This document shows, piece by piece, positions 8,185-17,817 of a DNA stretch of 64,000 nt. The position numbers and the translations under genes are program-made. Within the stretch, counting starts at the first letter, position 1. Every line of letters starts with the position of its first letter. Below the pieces are notes generated by a model, which was not told the origin of the DNA, did no database searches, and saw only the letters and a list, made by a program, of their open reading frames with translations. Source of the stretch: Chitinophagaceae bacterium (GTDB lineage Bacteria; Bacteroidota; Bacteroidia; Chitinophagales; Chitinophagaceae); NCBI GenBank assembly GCA_017307755.1, contig JAFKGQ010000006.1, positions 1 through 64,000 on the forward strand, given 5' to 3'.

Positions 8185-9203
8185 GCCCTAAACACAAATA
8201 TCACCCGCTGACAAGACTACAATGGCTGATATGGGCAGTGATCTTCTGGATCTTATTTTTCTCTGTCCTTGAAGATTATCCCGCATCCGATGCACTAAAC
8301 TACGCATTCCTCGGCACGCTGTCCTATAGCATAATCCTTTATGGCAACGCCTTATGGCTGATACCACGGCTCTACAGGAAAAAGAGATACCTTTTGTACG
8401 TGCTCATCGCTGTATTGTCCCTGCTGACGATCACCTGGCTGCGCGCAAGAACGCAATACTATATCTATTATCATTTTATCCTGGACAAGCCGATGGTGCA
8501 TCTGTCCTTTGCAAACTACGCCCTGCCCTTCGTTACTCATTGCCTCTTTTTTATCTTTAGCATCGCCTTCCGCTTTACCCTGGACTATTTCGAGATAAAA
8601 CAACAACAGCAGATACTCCTGAAACAACATGCCGAAGCCCAGCTCGATCTGTTAAAAGCCCAGGTACAACCCCATTTCCTGTTCAACACGCTCAACAATA
8701 TCTATTTCGTCGCACAACGCGAATCCCCGCTGACAGCCGACCTCATCGAAAAACTCAGCTCCATCATGCGCTATTTCCTGGAACAAGGCCCCCATCGGGA
8801 AATACCCCTGCCGGTGGAAATGGACTTCATCCGGAACTACATCGAGCTGGAAAAAATGAGGATACGCCATCCCGTAAAGACTACCATCGAGATCGCAGAT
8901 AACATCTCGGATATAAAGATCCCGCCAATGCTGCTGATCCCCCTGGTAGAAAATGTTTTCAAACACGGGATTGACAAAAGAGGAAAAAATAACTATATTT
9001 CTATAAAGCTGCAGGTTTCAGATCGCCTCCATTTCAGGGTTTGCAACCGCTTTCGCAATGACGCCCGTCACAACGGCACTGGCTGGGGTATCGGGCTCAA
9101 TAACCTTTCAAAACGATTGCAGATACTCTACGACGGCAATTTCCAACTGGTCAGCGATCATTCCGCAGATGTTTATACCAGTGATTTAACGATACCGCTA
9201 TGA
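8181..9203 (+). CDS. LytS-type sensor histidine kinase
   Basis: A 340-residue membrane histidine kinase. Four hydrophobic segments (about residues 13-31, 41-62, 69-86, 112-133) precede a short coiled stretch and the His_kinase motif AQVQPHFLFNTLNN, with His165 as likely phosphoacceptor. The C-terminal ATPase domain has an N-box (LLIPLVENVFKHG) and a glycine motif (GTGWGIGLNNLSKRL). The start is a TTG at 8,181 overlapping the previous stop; no ATG lies near the first membrane segment. It overlaps the LytTR regulator by 4 bp, so the two form a cognate two-component pair. No extracellular sensor domain is present, so the signal is probably sensed within the membrane. Confidence 0.9.
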   Translation: MSPKHKYHPLTRLQWLIWAVIFWILFFSVLEDYPASDALNYAFLGTLSYSIILYGNALWLIPRLYRKKRYLLYVLIAVLSLLTITWLRARTQYYIYYHFILDKPMVHLSFANYALPFVTHCLFFIFSIAFRFTLDYFEIKQQQQILLKQHAEAQLDLLKAQVQPHFLFNTLNNIYFVAQRESPLTADLIEKLSSIMRYFLEQGPHREIPLPVEMDFIRNYIELEKMRIRHPVKTTIEIADNISDIKIPPMLLIPLVENVFKHGIDKRGKNNYISIKLQVSDRLHFRVCNRFRNDARHNGTGWGIGLNNLSKRLQILYDGNFQLVSDHSADVYTSDLTIPL

Positions 9204-9907
9204 CAAAGATAAGTTGCCTGATCGTCGAAGACGAACCCAACGCAGGACAGTTGCTGCAGGACTACATCGCCAAAGTGCCATACCTCGCTTTGAAAGGCAC
9301 TTGCTTCGATGCCCTGGAAGCCCTGGAATTCCTTGGTCACACACAGGCTGACCTCCTCTTCCTGGATATCAATATGCCCGACATTACAGGTATCGAACTG
9401 ATCCATATGCTGCCAAAAGACCAAAAGATCATCTTTACCACCGCCTATTCCGACTACGCCATCCAGAGCTACGAATACAATGCGGTCGACTATTTACTAA
9501 AACCCATTACTTTCAAAAGATTCCTCATGGCTGTACAAAAAGCAGCACAGTTGATGAACGAGCAGCCCAAAACAGCCGCTGCCTCCCAGACCGAAGAATA
9601 CCTTTTTGCCAAGTCGGATAAAAAAATGATCCGCGTCAACATCCGGGATATCGTCTATTTTGAAGCGCTAAAGGAATACGTGTGCATCCATACGAAGGAC
9701 CGGAAGATCATCACCTATAAAAGAATGAAGGAATTATTGGAAAAACTGCCCGCACAGTTCACACGCATCCACAATTCTTATATCATCAACGGCGACCATA
9801 TCACCCGCGTGGAAGGCAACTACGTACTAATGGGGGACAAAAATCTCCCCATCGGGATATCGTACAGGGATGCTTTTGCTGAATTCATCCAGCAACGGGC
9901 GCTGTGA
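9200..9907 (+). CDS. LytTR-family response regulator
   Basis: A 235-residue regulator coupled to the preceding kinase by an ATGA overlap. The N-terminal receiver domain has the acidic pair (VEDEP), phospho-acceptor Asp56 in LLFLDINMP, the conserved Thr in FTTAYSDYA and Lys in LLKPITF. The C-terminal LytTR DNA-binding domain starts near residue 130 (FAKSDKKMIRVNIRDIVYFEAL) and includes FTRIHNSYIIN. LytTR domains bind direct repeats through beta strands. Its targets cannot be read from the sequence; the neighbouring DUF1223 gene may be co-regulated. Confidence 0.92.
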   Translation: MTKISCLIVEDEPNAGQLLQDYIAKVPYLALKGTCFDALEALEFLGHTQADLLFLDINMPDITGIELIHMLPKDQKIIFTTAYSDYAIQSYEYNAVDYLLKPITFKRFLMAVQKAAQLMNEQPKTAAASQTEEYLFAKSDKKMIRVNIRDIVYFEALKEYVCIHTKDRKIITYKRMKELLEKLPAQFTRIHNSYIINGDHITRVEGNYVLMGDKNLPIGISYRDAFAEFIQQRAL

Positions 9908-9916
9908 GAACATCTC

Positions 9917-10324
9917 TCAATTCTCCACCAGCCATCGTTTGAACTCCCCCGCCTTCAACTGGCTGATAACGATCGGGTCTTTCGGATCAGGATGCAACTG
10001 TACCGCGATCTTTCCCTTCTTTACAGGCCTAAATTTCACCACTGCATTGATATTCACCAGGTATTTTTTTGTAGCCCGGAAAAAACATTTAGGGTCGACA
10101 GCCAGCTCGATATTCCGTAGCGGGCGGGCCATCATATACTTGTAGTGGGTCTTTGCCTCGATCAGGTAAGATATCCCGTTGTCTATATAGAAATAGGCCA
10201 CATCCTCACATCGTATGACCACATATTCCCTTCCTTTCCTCACCAGTATCCGCTTGCCGGCATCCGGCGCCTCCCTGACCAGGGGCTCCTCGCTCAGAAC
10301 CATCAATTCCTTATTGATCAACAT
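9917..10324 (-). CDS. Stand-alone LytTR DNA-binding protein
   Basis: A 135-residue protein made almost only of a LytTR domain: RILVRKGREYVVIRCEDVAY, YFYIDNGISYLI, CFFRATKKYLVNINAV and an end with ISQLKAGEFKRWL. There is no receiver domain or membrane segment, so it is not a normal response regulator. It faces the LytTR regulator at 9,200-9,907 tail to tail with only 9 bp between the stops. It could be regulated by abundance, or bind the same sites as the phosphorylated regulator. Confidence 0.85.
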   Translation of the reverse strand: MLINKELMVLSEEPLVREAPDAGKRILVRKGREYVVIRCEDVAYFYIDNGISYLIEAKTHYKYMMARPLRNIELAVDPKCFFRATKKYLVNINAVVKFRPVKKGKIAVQLHPDPKDPIVISQLKAGEFKRWLVEN

Positions 10325-10568
10325 AGCTTCGGTTTTATCATAAATTACACAGTCCCGCCCTTCTCCCGAAATAAATTCAATAGGTTGACGCCCCCCTTCA
10401 ATGGGTTACAGCTCCCGACCCCCGCTGCATCAACAGGTATCATTTCTCCATAGCTGAATCCAACTTTATCCGGAAAAATTCCAGGTTGCCCGCACACACC
10501 TTAAATATATCCGGCAGATACCCTATCTTCCATTGTCTATATCAACATCAACGCTTATCAGATCGATC

Positions 10569-11099
10569 ATGCAAAATACACCTTCACTGTCGACCACTGG
10601 GCGCCGTCTTCTGCGGCCGGCCATTAGAGTGCTCCTCATAGCATTCCTGGTGGCCGGCACCTTAGACATTACCTATGCCATCATCACCTGGGGACCCGTC
10701 TTTGGAAAGATTACAGCCACCCAACTGCTGCAAGGCATCGCGGCCACCCTGACAGGCAAAAGCGCTTTCGAGGAAGGCACGGCCACAGCCCTCCTGGGAC
10801 TGGCCATGCATTATTGCATCAGCCTGGCCTGGACCCTGCTCTATTTCTTTATCTTCCCCCATCTGCCATTCCTGGCCAGGAATAAATGGACCAGCGGGGT
10901 ATTGTATGGGGTATTCGTATGGGCCGCGATGACACTGGTAATAGTGCCGCTGGTGACAGGACGCGCCTGGCATTTCAGCACAATACCCTTTCTAAAAAGC
11001 ATAGCGCCGATGGTCCTCTTTTTCGGACCAGCCATCGCGCTGATCATCAATAGGTATTATTTCACTGTTATCAATTGGAAATCCTCCATCAACCCATAA
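10569..11099 (+). CDS. Small polytopic membrane protein, unknown function
   Basis: About 176 residues if started at ATG 10,569 (MQNTPSLSTTGRRLL); the frame is open further, to 10,533. Four hydrophobic segments are visible: LIAFLVAGTLDITYAII, LGLAMHYCISLAWTLLYFF, VLYGVFVWAAMTLVIVPL and APMVLFFGPAIALII. It resembles small conserved membrane proteins of Bacteroidota and Proteobacteria annotated as hypothetical. The 3' end overlaps the 3' end of the convergent GH106-like gene by 43 bp. Confidence 0.7.
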   Translation: MQNTPSLSTTGRRLLRPAIRVLLIAFLVAGTLDITYAIITWGPVFGKITATQLLQGIAATLTGKSAFEEGTATALLGLAMHYCISLAWTLLYFFIFPHLPFLARNKWTSGVLYGVFVWAAMTLVIVPLVTGRAWHFSTIPFLKSIAPMVLFFGPAIALIINRYYFTVINWKSSINP

Positions 11100-14000
11100 T
11101 CATATACGTCATAGTCCTTACCTGACGGATAGCCCCTGATCCCCCTCCAGTGCCAGGGAGAGGCAATACCCGGCTTAGGTGAATTATGGTGCGGTCCCAG
11201 CAGGTTCTTCAAGCTACCTATCACTGTTACCTCTATTTCATTTTTCCCTGCTATTACATATTTTGAAATATCCAGCTCAAAAGGATCATAAGCTATGACA
11301 CCGGCCGGCCGGCCATTCACCGAGACAGCAGCCACCGTCCCATTCCATTTGCCAAGCCTCACCTTTACCTTTCCAGGCCGGCTATCCAACCGCACCTCTT
11401 TTACATAGCGCACCCCTTGTCCGTACATCGGCAGCCCCTGCGTCTTCCAACTCCCTATCTCCAATGGTGCGGACGGGGAAAGCGTCCAGCCCTTATCCGC
11501 AGACACCAGGTTGAAATCTCCTAGTATATAGACAGGCTCCACTTCGTCGTATATGCTCATCCTGTCGGTGGAAAGCGTAAGGGTATTCTCCCCCGGCCGC
11601 ACATAACCGCCTATCTTCACTACGCCAAAGGATTTATCCAGCCACCATTTACCTTCCTCCGGCTTAACCGCCTGCCCGTTGATAACGATCCGCCAACTGG
11701 CAGCCCGCTCGACGATAGCCCTGACGGCCTTTGTATCCAGCTTTCCATCGACGGTAAAATGATAGGTGACGCTAAAACCGCTGCCCCTGGAAAAAGTATC
11801 CCTGTCGACAATGTTACGTTTGAATTGCACAGAGGTATTCCACGGATTGCCATCCCCAAAACCAAAATGCTTGAACACGGTATCCGCCGCATAATACACA
11901 TGCTTGTCCTTTAAGACGGTATCCCCGATGTGTACGTCGCAAAAGTCGATCATCAGGGTATTCTCGGCAGGCCTGACAACCTTTGTCACGGTCCCTTGAA
12001 GCCCCTTTTCTTCACCCCCGGCCGCAAACGCCGGAAATTCACCGGTTTCCCCTTCCGGCACAAACAACAACATGCTGCCCGCCGGCGGCAGATCACATGT
12101 AAAAGATACCCTTTCCCCATTCACTTTCGAAGGATATGTGCTGATCTCCCCCGTAAATGTATTTAACAACAATACTTTCTTTCCGGCAATGCTCACCTGC
12201 GCATTTGCCGCCGTCGTCATATCCGAATTCACCAGAAAAAGTACCTGCCCGTCCTTCAATCGCCGGCGTTGATGGAACAGATCGCCTCCTATCCCTGTTA
12301 TGGAAACATCTCCTTTAGCCAGGCTTTCCTCCACCCCTTCAATACCTCTCATATTTGCGTTAAATCCTTCCAAACCCTGCCCCGCTGCCCCATCTATATA
12401 TTGCAGTTTCTCCAGCTGAACGATCTTCCCGCCCTGCGCCGCAAACTGCTTCAACAGCTCCAGTGTACGCCCATCCACATTCACCATGTCCGGCGGGATC
12501 ACGACCTCACTATAGGCCCTCTTGCCTACAATAAATTTTCCGTTCTCCGCACGCCCCTTCTCTTTGATGATATATTCCGACCCCAGATCATATTCCACCT
12601 GCGCCTTCTGTAGCCGCGTCACAAAAGTCTGGAATTCTTTTCCTATCTCCCTGAACCTTTCATTAGACTTTTCATGAGCATAATACATCCAGGCGGATGT
12701 CGTGGGTTCCAGCACCAGGATCGAATTCTTTTCTTCCCCTCTTGTCAATACAAAAGTTAGCCGTGTAAAATGTTCATTCAGCGACTTATAATAAGGCCAC
12801 CAGGGGGTATGGTAGGAAAAACTCTGGGGATAGTCGTATTTACGCGCCCCGGCAATGGTCATATCCGCAAGATGCTGGTTCAGGGTGTTCACGCCCAACA
12901 CAAATTCCCAGTCCCCTAGTCTCTTCATGTCCTTAAAACTAAGGTCCCATCCGCCCCCGCCATACGTTTCACTGAGGTTCCTCCGCTTTCCCATTTGATT
13001 GCATACGCTGGCCAGCTCTTTTACGCTCCTGACATTGCCAAACTGCGCCCCGGGACTTACTTCATTAAACTGGTTGAACAACATGTCAATGCCCGGTCGT
13101 TGCGGCCATACGTACATGGCCATGTTGTCCGGACCGTTACTGGGGTCTGGCCAGGCATGCTCCCAATAATGCCCCGTCCACTCCAGGTTCTTGCCCGCGG
13201 CATAAGTAGCAAAAGGCTTGGACCACCTGTCGACAAACATTTCCAAAAGCGTATAAAAATAATCGTGTCTGACCTTCCTCCAGTCTCCCGTCTCCTCAAA
13301 CAACGAAGGCAGATGAAGTAGCAGATCGTACCCCCACTTTTGCCGGAAAGTGGTAAAAAGGTCCGGTGTCCACCGGATATTCCCTTTCCCCTGCGTTTCT
13401 ATATTCGCCTCATCGCTAAAGACACCCCTGACCGTCTTGCCAAATTCGGCGCCGATGTTTTTTGCATACCCGCTCATGGTGACATCGATAAATTTCTCCG
13501 TAACCCCTTTCACCAGCAGGTCTACATAAGAATATCCGCCAAACCATGGTGATCTGTAATAATACTCCTTATTGAACAAATAATAGCTGCCCGTTCTGCC
13601 CGTATAATCCTTCCAACGGTCCGTAATATCCGTAAAACGCCCATCCTCTTCCTTTAGACAGTACACATATTTGTCCATAGCCTCCGGCAACACAGCCACC
13701 CTGGTCAGATGTAGCATCTGACCCTGATTATAAGATGCTGGCATCTCTTCCGGTACATGTCCTCCGGCAAAACCCGAAGGATAAGAATTCTCGTCATAGA
13801 TCCAGACATCCAATCCCAGTTCCTTCCCCTTACGGACAGTATAGGCATAGTCGTCAAACCACTCCTGTGACAGGTATTCCGTGATCAATCCCGGACGGGG
13901 ATGGACAAATACACCCCCAAAAGCGTTTTTCTTAAACCCATACAGCATGGAGTCGATATCCCCCTTTGTCACCTTCGTATTCCATACCCACAACGGGGCG

Positions 14001-14125
14001 CTGCCATAGTGATTGGATGGCGCCGCAAAATTCGTTTTCAGATACCCCCAGCCATCTTCCTGTCCTCTGGCGATCCACGATACTAACAGCAGACATACAA
14101 CGATAAAATTTTCCTTTTTTTTCAT
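11057..14125 (-). CDS. GH106-like glycoside hydrolase (alpha-L-rhamnosidase family)
   Basis: A 1,022-residue secreted enzyme with signal peptide MKKKENFIVVCLLLVSWIARG. The N-terminal half has the pattern of the GH106/Glyco_hydro_106 family: PLWVWN, GGVFVHPRPGL, GLDVWIYDENSYPSG, GVFSDEANIE and ETYGGGGWDLSF. This is a TIM-barrel-like core. The C-terminal third holds beta-sandwich, galactose-binding-like modules (SVNGRPAGVIAYDPFELDIS). GH106 enzymes release alpha-L-rhamnose from pectic rhamnogalacturonan and similar glycans. It stands alone on the minus strand, outside the main utilisation locus. The family is fairly sure; rhamnose specificity is from the family, not shown. Confidence 0.8.
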   Translation of the reverse strand: MKKKENFIVVCLLLVSWIARGQEDGWGYLKTNFAAPSNHYGSAPLWVWNTKVTKGDIDSMLYGFKKNAFGGVFVHPRPGLITEYLSQEWFDDYAYTVRKGKELGLDVWIYDENSYPSGFAGGHVPEEMPASYNQGQMLHLTRVAVLPEAMDKYVYCLKEEDGRFTDITDRWKDYTGRTGSYYLFNKEYYYRSPWFGGYSYVDLLVKGVTEKFIDVTMSGYAKNIGAEFGKTVRGVFSDEANIETQGKGNIRWTPDLFTTFRQKWGYDLLLHLPSLFEETGDWRKVRHDYFYTLLEMFVDRWSKPFATYAAGKNLEWTGHYWEHAWPDPSNGPDNMAMYVWPQRPGIDMLFNQFNEVSPGAQFGNVRSVKELASVCNQMGKRRNLSETYGGGGWDLSFKDMKRLGDWEFVLGVNTLNQHLADMTIAGARKYDYPQSFSYHTPWWPYYKSLNEHFTRLTFVLTRGEEKNSILVLEPTTSAWMYYAHEKSNERFREIGKEFQTFVTRLQKAQVEYDLGSEYIIKEKGRAENGKFIVGKRAYSEVVIPPDMVNVDGRTLELLKQFAAQGGKIVQLEKLQYIDGAAGQGLEGFNANMRGIEGVEESLAKGDVSITGIGGDLFHQRRRLKDGQVLFLVNSDMTTAANAQVSIAGKKVLLLNTFTGEISTYPSKVNGERVSFTCDLPPAGSMLLFVPEGETGEFPAFAAGGEEKGLQGTVTKVVRPAENTLMIDFCDVHIGDTVLKDKHVYYAADTVFKHFGFGDGNPWNTSVQFKRNIVDRDTFSRGSGFSVTYHFTVDGKLDTKAVRAIVERAASWRIVINGQAVKPEEGKWWLDKSFGVVKIGGYVRPGENTLTLSTDRMSIYDEVEPVYILGDFNLVSADKGWTLSPSAPLEIGSWKTQGLPMYGQGVRYVKEVRLDSRPGKVKVRLGKWNGTVAAVSVNGRPAGVIAYDPFELDISKYVIAGKNEIEVTVIGSLKNLLGPHHNSPKPGIASPWHWRGIRGYPSGKDYDVYDYGLMEDFQLITVK

Positions 14126-14284
14126 ACTTTAGCAATTCACTGCCAAAGCTATCCTTATTCTTAAAAAACCAAATGGATGATTTGAGATTTGATTTGTAGT
14201 TTTTGATAGGTCTTCATTCCTACTTGATGGCCTGGAAAAATTCCATAATTTCATACGGGATCAGTCACATTATAAACTTCTATT

Positions 14285-15019
14285 ATGCCACTGGCTAATC
14301 AACTCTACTGCCTTTTCCTACTGCTCTGCTGCCTGTTGCCGCCGGCAACCCGGGCGCAATCCGACAGCCTGCCCGATCATCTTGCACTAAATAACGCGAT
14401 CCGGCAATATCATACCTACCTCACCCCCGAACCCGGTCTATACAGAGGCAGCCAGTACGTTATATATTCCTTTCAGCTCAAAGAAGGACACCCCTACTTC
14501 GACGAGGACCATATGCAAACAGGATCGGTACTATACAATGGCATTCTCTATAAAGATGTTCCCCTGATCTATGACCTGGTAAAGGACGCTCTGGTAACCA
14601 ATGACGCGGGTAAGATCTATAAGATCGCCCTCATCAACCAGGAGATCGACAGCTTTACTATCCAAAACCATATTTTCATAAAACTAAAGGATAGTCTCAC
14701 CCCTACAGTCCCCCGGCCCGGTTTTTACCAGCTGCTTTACGACGGCCGGAGCACCATTCTGAAAAAAGAAAAAAAGACCATCCGGGAAGAGGTTTCCACA
14801 GGCGCCATTGTCAGGTCCATCGACTACTCCGTCACCTACTATCTAAAAAAAGAAAATACCTGGTATACCATCAATAATAAAAAGGGACTGATGCGCGCCT
14901 TCAGGAATAAAAGCCCGGAGCTAAGAAAATTCCTACGTGCCGGCGACATTAAGTTCCAGGATGATAAAGACAACACTCTCCTAAAAACAGCGGCCTGGTA
15001 TGACAGCCTGCACCAATAA
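14285..15019 (+). CDS. Secreted protein of unknown function, first gene of envelope operon
   Basis: A 244-residue protein with a strong signal peptide (LYCLFLLLCCLLPPATRAQS). The mature chain is soluble, with many beta-type stretches and charged turns (YRGSQYVIYSFQLKEGHPYFDEDHM; LIYDLVKDALVTND). I recognise no domain. It ends 10 bp before the start of the STN TonB-dependent receptor and is likely co-transcribed with it. A role as a periplasmic or surface partner of the receptor is possible but unsupported beyond position. Confidence 0.7.
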   Translation: MPLANQLYCLFLLLCCLLPPATRAQSDSLPDHLALNNAIRQYHTYLTPEPGLYRGSQYVIYSFQLKEGHPYFDEDHMQTGSVLYNGILYKDVPLIYDLVKDALVTNDAGKIYKIALINQEIDSFTIQNHIFIKLKDSLTPTVPRPGFYQLLYDGRSTILKKEKKTIREEVSTGAIVRSIDYSVTYYLKKENTWYTINNKKGLMRAFRNKSPELRKFLRAGDIKFQDDKDNTLLKTAAWYDSLHQ

Positions 15020-15029
15020 TAAAGCCACG

Positions 15030-17807
15030 ATGTTTGCAACTACTCCTTTCAGACTGCTGACCTTGATCCTGTTAATGCTGACAGCCCGCACGGCCCTTGC
15101 CCAAAAGGACTCCCTTGTCACGATGGATATGAAACAGGCCCGTATCGCGGACGTCCTGGAAGAGCTTGAAAAACAGACAGGCCGTCGCTTTTATTACGAT
15201 ACGACGGACTTCGATAGTACCAGGGTCGATGTCTCCGTCCGGCAACAGTCATTTACAAAGGTCTTGGACGCGATCTTTACAGACAGGGACATCACCTACT
15301 CCATCGACCAGTACCACCGCGTTTTTATAGCCCGGGGAGAGGCCATACGCACAGATCTGCCCTTGGATTTTTTTGACAAAAAAGACAGCGGAAAGGTTGC
15401 GTCCGAAAGAGAAGACACCGCCCGTAACCGTCAGGAACAGAACAGTTCCCTCCAGGTCGCCGCCCTGGAGAACAAACTCTACACCGTTGGGGAAAAGACG
15501 GACGGCCCCCTCCATGGCATCGTCAACCTGGCAGGCTATACCCGCGATGCAAAGACCGGAGAGCCCGTTGTCGGAGCCTCTATCTATATCGAAAACCCAA
15601 GGATAGGCGTCTTCTCCGATCAATTTGGTTATTATTCCATCTCCCTGCCCCGGGGCCGCCATATCCTCAATATCCAGAGCATCGGTATGCGGGATACAAG
15701 AAGGTTACTGATGGTGTACGGCGATGGCAAGATGAACATAGACCTGCGGACCCAGGTCATGACACTAAAAAAGGTCATCGTCTCCGCCGAAAAAGCCAGC
15801 AATGTCAGAAGGACGGAAATGGGCGTACAGAAGATTGATATAAAGACCATCAAACAGGTGCCCGTGGTATTCGGGGAAGCCGACGTCCTGCGGGTGGTCA
15901 TGACCCTGCCCGGCGTCAAGACGGTAGGCGAAGCCAGCACAGGCCTCAACGTCAGGGGCGGCTCGGCCGATCAAAACCTGGTTTTATTCAATGACGGCAC
16001 CATCTATAACACCGCCCACTTCTTTGGTATGTTCTCCGCCTTCAACCCCGAAGTGGTAAAAGACGTGGAACTCTATAAAAGCAGCATACCCGCAAAATAT
16101 GGAGGCCGCCTGTCCTCCGTACTGGATATCAACAGCAGGGAAGGAAATAAAAAAGAGATCACCGGCTCCGCGGGCATCGGCCTGCTGACAAGCCGTTTTA
16201 ACATCGAAGGACCGCTGGTAAAGGAAAAAACTTCGTTCATCCTTGGCGGAAGGACCACTTATGCCAATTGGCTGCTGGCCCATCTGCCGGACCAGTATAA
16301 GAACAGCCGGGCCTCTTTTTATGACGTCAACCTCAACATCAGCCACGAGATAAATAAGAGCAATAGCCTCTATTTCATGGGGTATCTGAGCCAGGACCGT
16401 TTCAATCTGAACAACGACACCACCTACGGCTATGGCAACCGCAACATCGGTCTGAAATGGAAGCACGTGTTCAGCAATAAGATATACAGCCTGGTTGCAG
16501 CCGGGTACGACCGGTATCAGTACAATATTTCCAGCAAGCAGAACCCTGTCAATGCATACAAACTCGGTTTTGATATTAACCAACTGTATCTAAGGGCACA
16601 CTTTTCCTGGTTCCTCAGTTCCTCCCATACCCTCGAATTCGGCGTAAATACACTGCGGTACAAACTCCACCCGGGTTCTTATACGCCGGAGGGCAAGCCG
16701 TCTCTCGTTGTCCCGGATGTCCTGCAGACCGAGCAGGCTTTGGAAAGCGCTGCCTACATCAGCGATCGCTATGCGATCAGCAGCGCCCTGTCCCTGGAGG
16801 CCGGTCTGCGCTATTCTATATACAGCTATCTCGGCCCGAACCAGGTAAATAATTACGCCCCCGGACAACCCATCACCAATGACAACCTCATCAACACAAA
16901 GAACTATGGTTCAGGAGCCTTTATAAAGACCTATAGCAATCCCGAATACCGCCTGTCCGCCCGGTACATCATTACGGAGAACTTTTCCGTCAAAGCCGGC
17001 TACAACACGCAGCGCCAGTACATCCATGCCCTATCCAATACCACCGCCATGGCGCCCACAGACATCTGGAAACTCAGCGATCCCAATATCCGGCCTCAGT
17101 CAGGGGACCAGGTTTCACTGGGCTTGTACAGGAACTTCAAATCCAATACCATCGAAACCTCGATCGAAGTATATTACAAAAGGATAAAGAATTTCCTGGA
17201 TTATAAGAGTGGCGCCAAACTGATCATGAACCATCACATCGAAACAGATGTGCTGCAGACAAAAGGAAAAGCTTATGGTGTTGAGCTGATGGTAAAAAAG
17301 CTCACCGGCAAGTTCAACGGCTGGCTCAGCTACACCTGGTCGCGCACCCTTCTCCGCCAGGACGACCCCAACGCAGGGGAACTGATCAATAACGGCAGCT
17401 TCTACCCGGCCAATTACGATAAACCACATGACGTCACAGTAGTCAGCAACTACAGGTTCTCCCATCGCTTCAGCATCTCCCTGAATGCCACCTACAGCAC
17501 GGGCCGCCCCATCACCCTGCCCATCGGCATCTTTTATTATGCCAACTCCTGGAGGACCTTGTACGCGGACAGGAATGCTTACCGTATCCCGGATTATTTC
17601 CGCACCGACTTCTCGATGAATATCGAAGGCAACCATAAGGTCCATCAAAAGACACATAATTCATGGACCATCGGGGTATACAATCTCACGGGAAGAAGAA
17701 ATGCTTATTCAGTATATTATACATCTGAGAACGGCGCCGTCAATGGTTACAAGCTTTCGATCTTCGGCAGCGCCATTCCCTATGTCAACTTTAATATCAG
17801 ATTTTAA
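15030..17807 (+). CDS. TonB-dependent outer membrane receptor with N-terminal STN domain
   Basis: A 925-residue receptor. I chose ATG 15,030, which starts a signal peptide (LLTLILLMLTARTALAQ) 10 bp after the upstream stop; the frame is open to 15,000. Domains: STN (about 28-100), a low-complexity linker, a carboxypeptidase-regulatory-like domain (about 167-250; GEPVVGASIYIENPRIGVFSDQFGYY), plug (about 273-380; LPGVKTVGEASTGLNVRGG) and a beta-barrel ending in the aromatic NFNIRF. STN domains usually signal to a FecR anti-sigma factor, but none is encoded nearby. It pairs with two DUF4249 lipoproteins, a common association in Bacteroidota. The transported ligand is unknown. Confidence 0.92.
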   Translation: MFATTPFRLLTLILLMLTARTALAQKDSLVTMDMKQARIADVLEELEKQTGRRFYYDTTDFDSTRVDVSVRQQSFTKVLDAIFTDRDITYSIDQYHRVFIARGEAIRTDLPLDFFDKKDSGKVASEREDTARNRQEQNSSLQVAALENKLYTVGEKTDGPLHGIVNLAGYTRDAKTGEPVVGASIYIENPRIGVFSDQFGYYSISLPRGRHILNIQSIGMRDTRRLLMVYGDGKMNIDLRTQVMTLKKVIVSAEKASNVRRTEMGVQKIDIKTIKQVPVVFGEADVLRVVMTLPGVKTVGEASTGLNVRGGSADQNLVLFNDGTIYNTAHFFGMFSAFNPEVVKDVELYKSSIPAKYGGRLSSVLDINSREGNKKEITGSAGIGLLTSRFNIEGPLVKEKTSFILGGRTTYANWLLAHLPDQYKNSRASFYDVNLNISHEINKSNSLYFMGYLSQDRFNLNNDTTYGYGNRNIGLKWKHVFSNKIYSLVAAGYDRYQYNISSKQNPVNAYKLGFDINQLYLRAHFSWFLSSSHTLEFGVNTLRYKLHPGSYTPEGKPSLVVPDVLQTEQALESAAYISDRYAISSALSLEAGLRYSIYSYLGPNQVNNYAPGQPITNDNLINTKNYGSGAFIKTYSNPEYRLSARYIITENFSVKAGYNTQRQYIHALSNTTAMAPTDIWKLSDPNIRPQSGDQVSLGLYRNFKSNTIETSIEVYYKRIKNFLDYKSGAKLIMNHHIETDVLQTKGKAYGVELMVKKLTGKFNGWLSYTWSRTLLRQDDPNAGELINNGSFYPANYDKPHDVTVVSNYRFSHRFSISLNATYSTGRPITLPIGIFYYANSWRTLYADRNAYRIPDYFRTDFSMNIEGNHKVHQKTHNSWTIGVYNLTGRRNAYSVYYTSENGAVNGYKLSIFGSAIPYVNFNIRF

Positions 17808-17817
17808 AGCCAGCAAC

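Noticed and set aside
15984..16583. Minus-strand ORF of 199 codons inside the STN receptor
   Set aside because: A by-product of GC-rich codon usage in the receptor barrel; no independent features.
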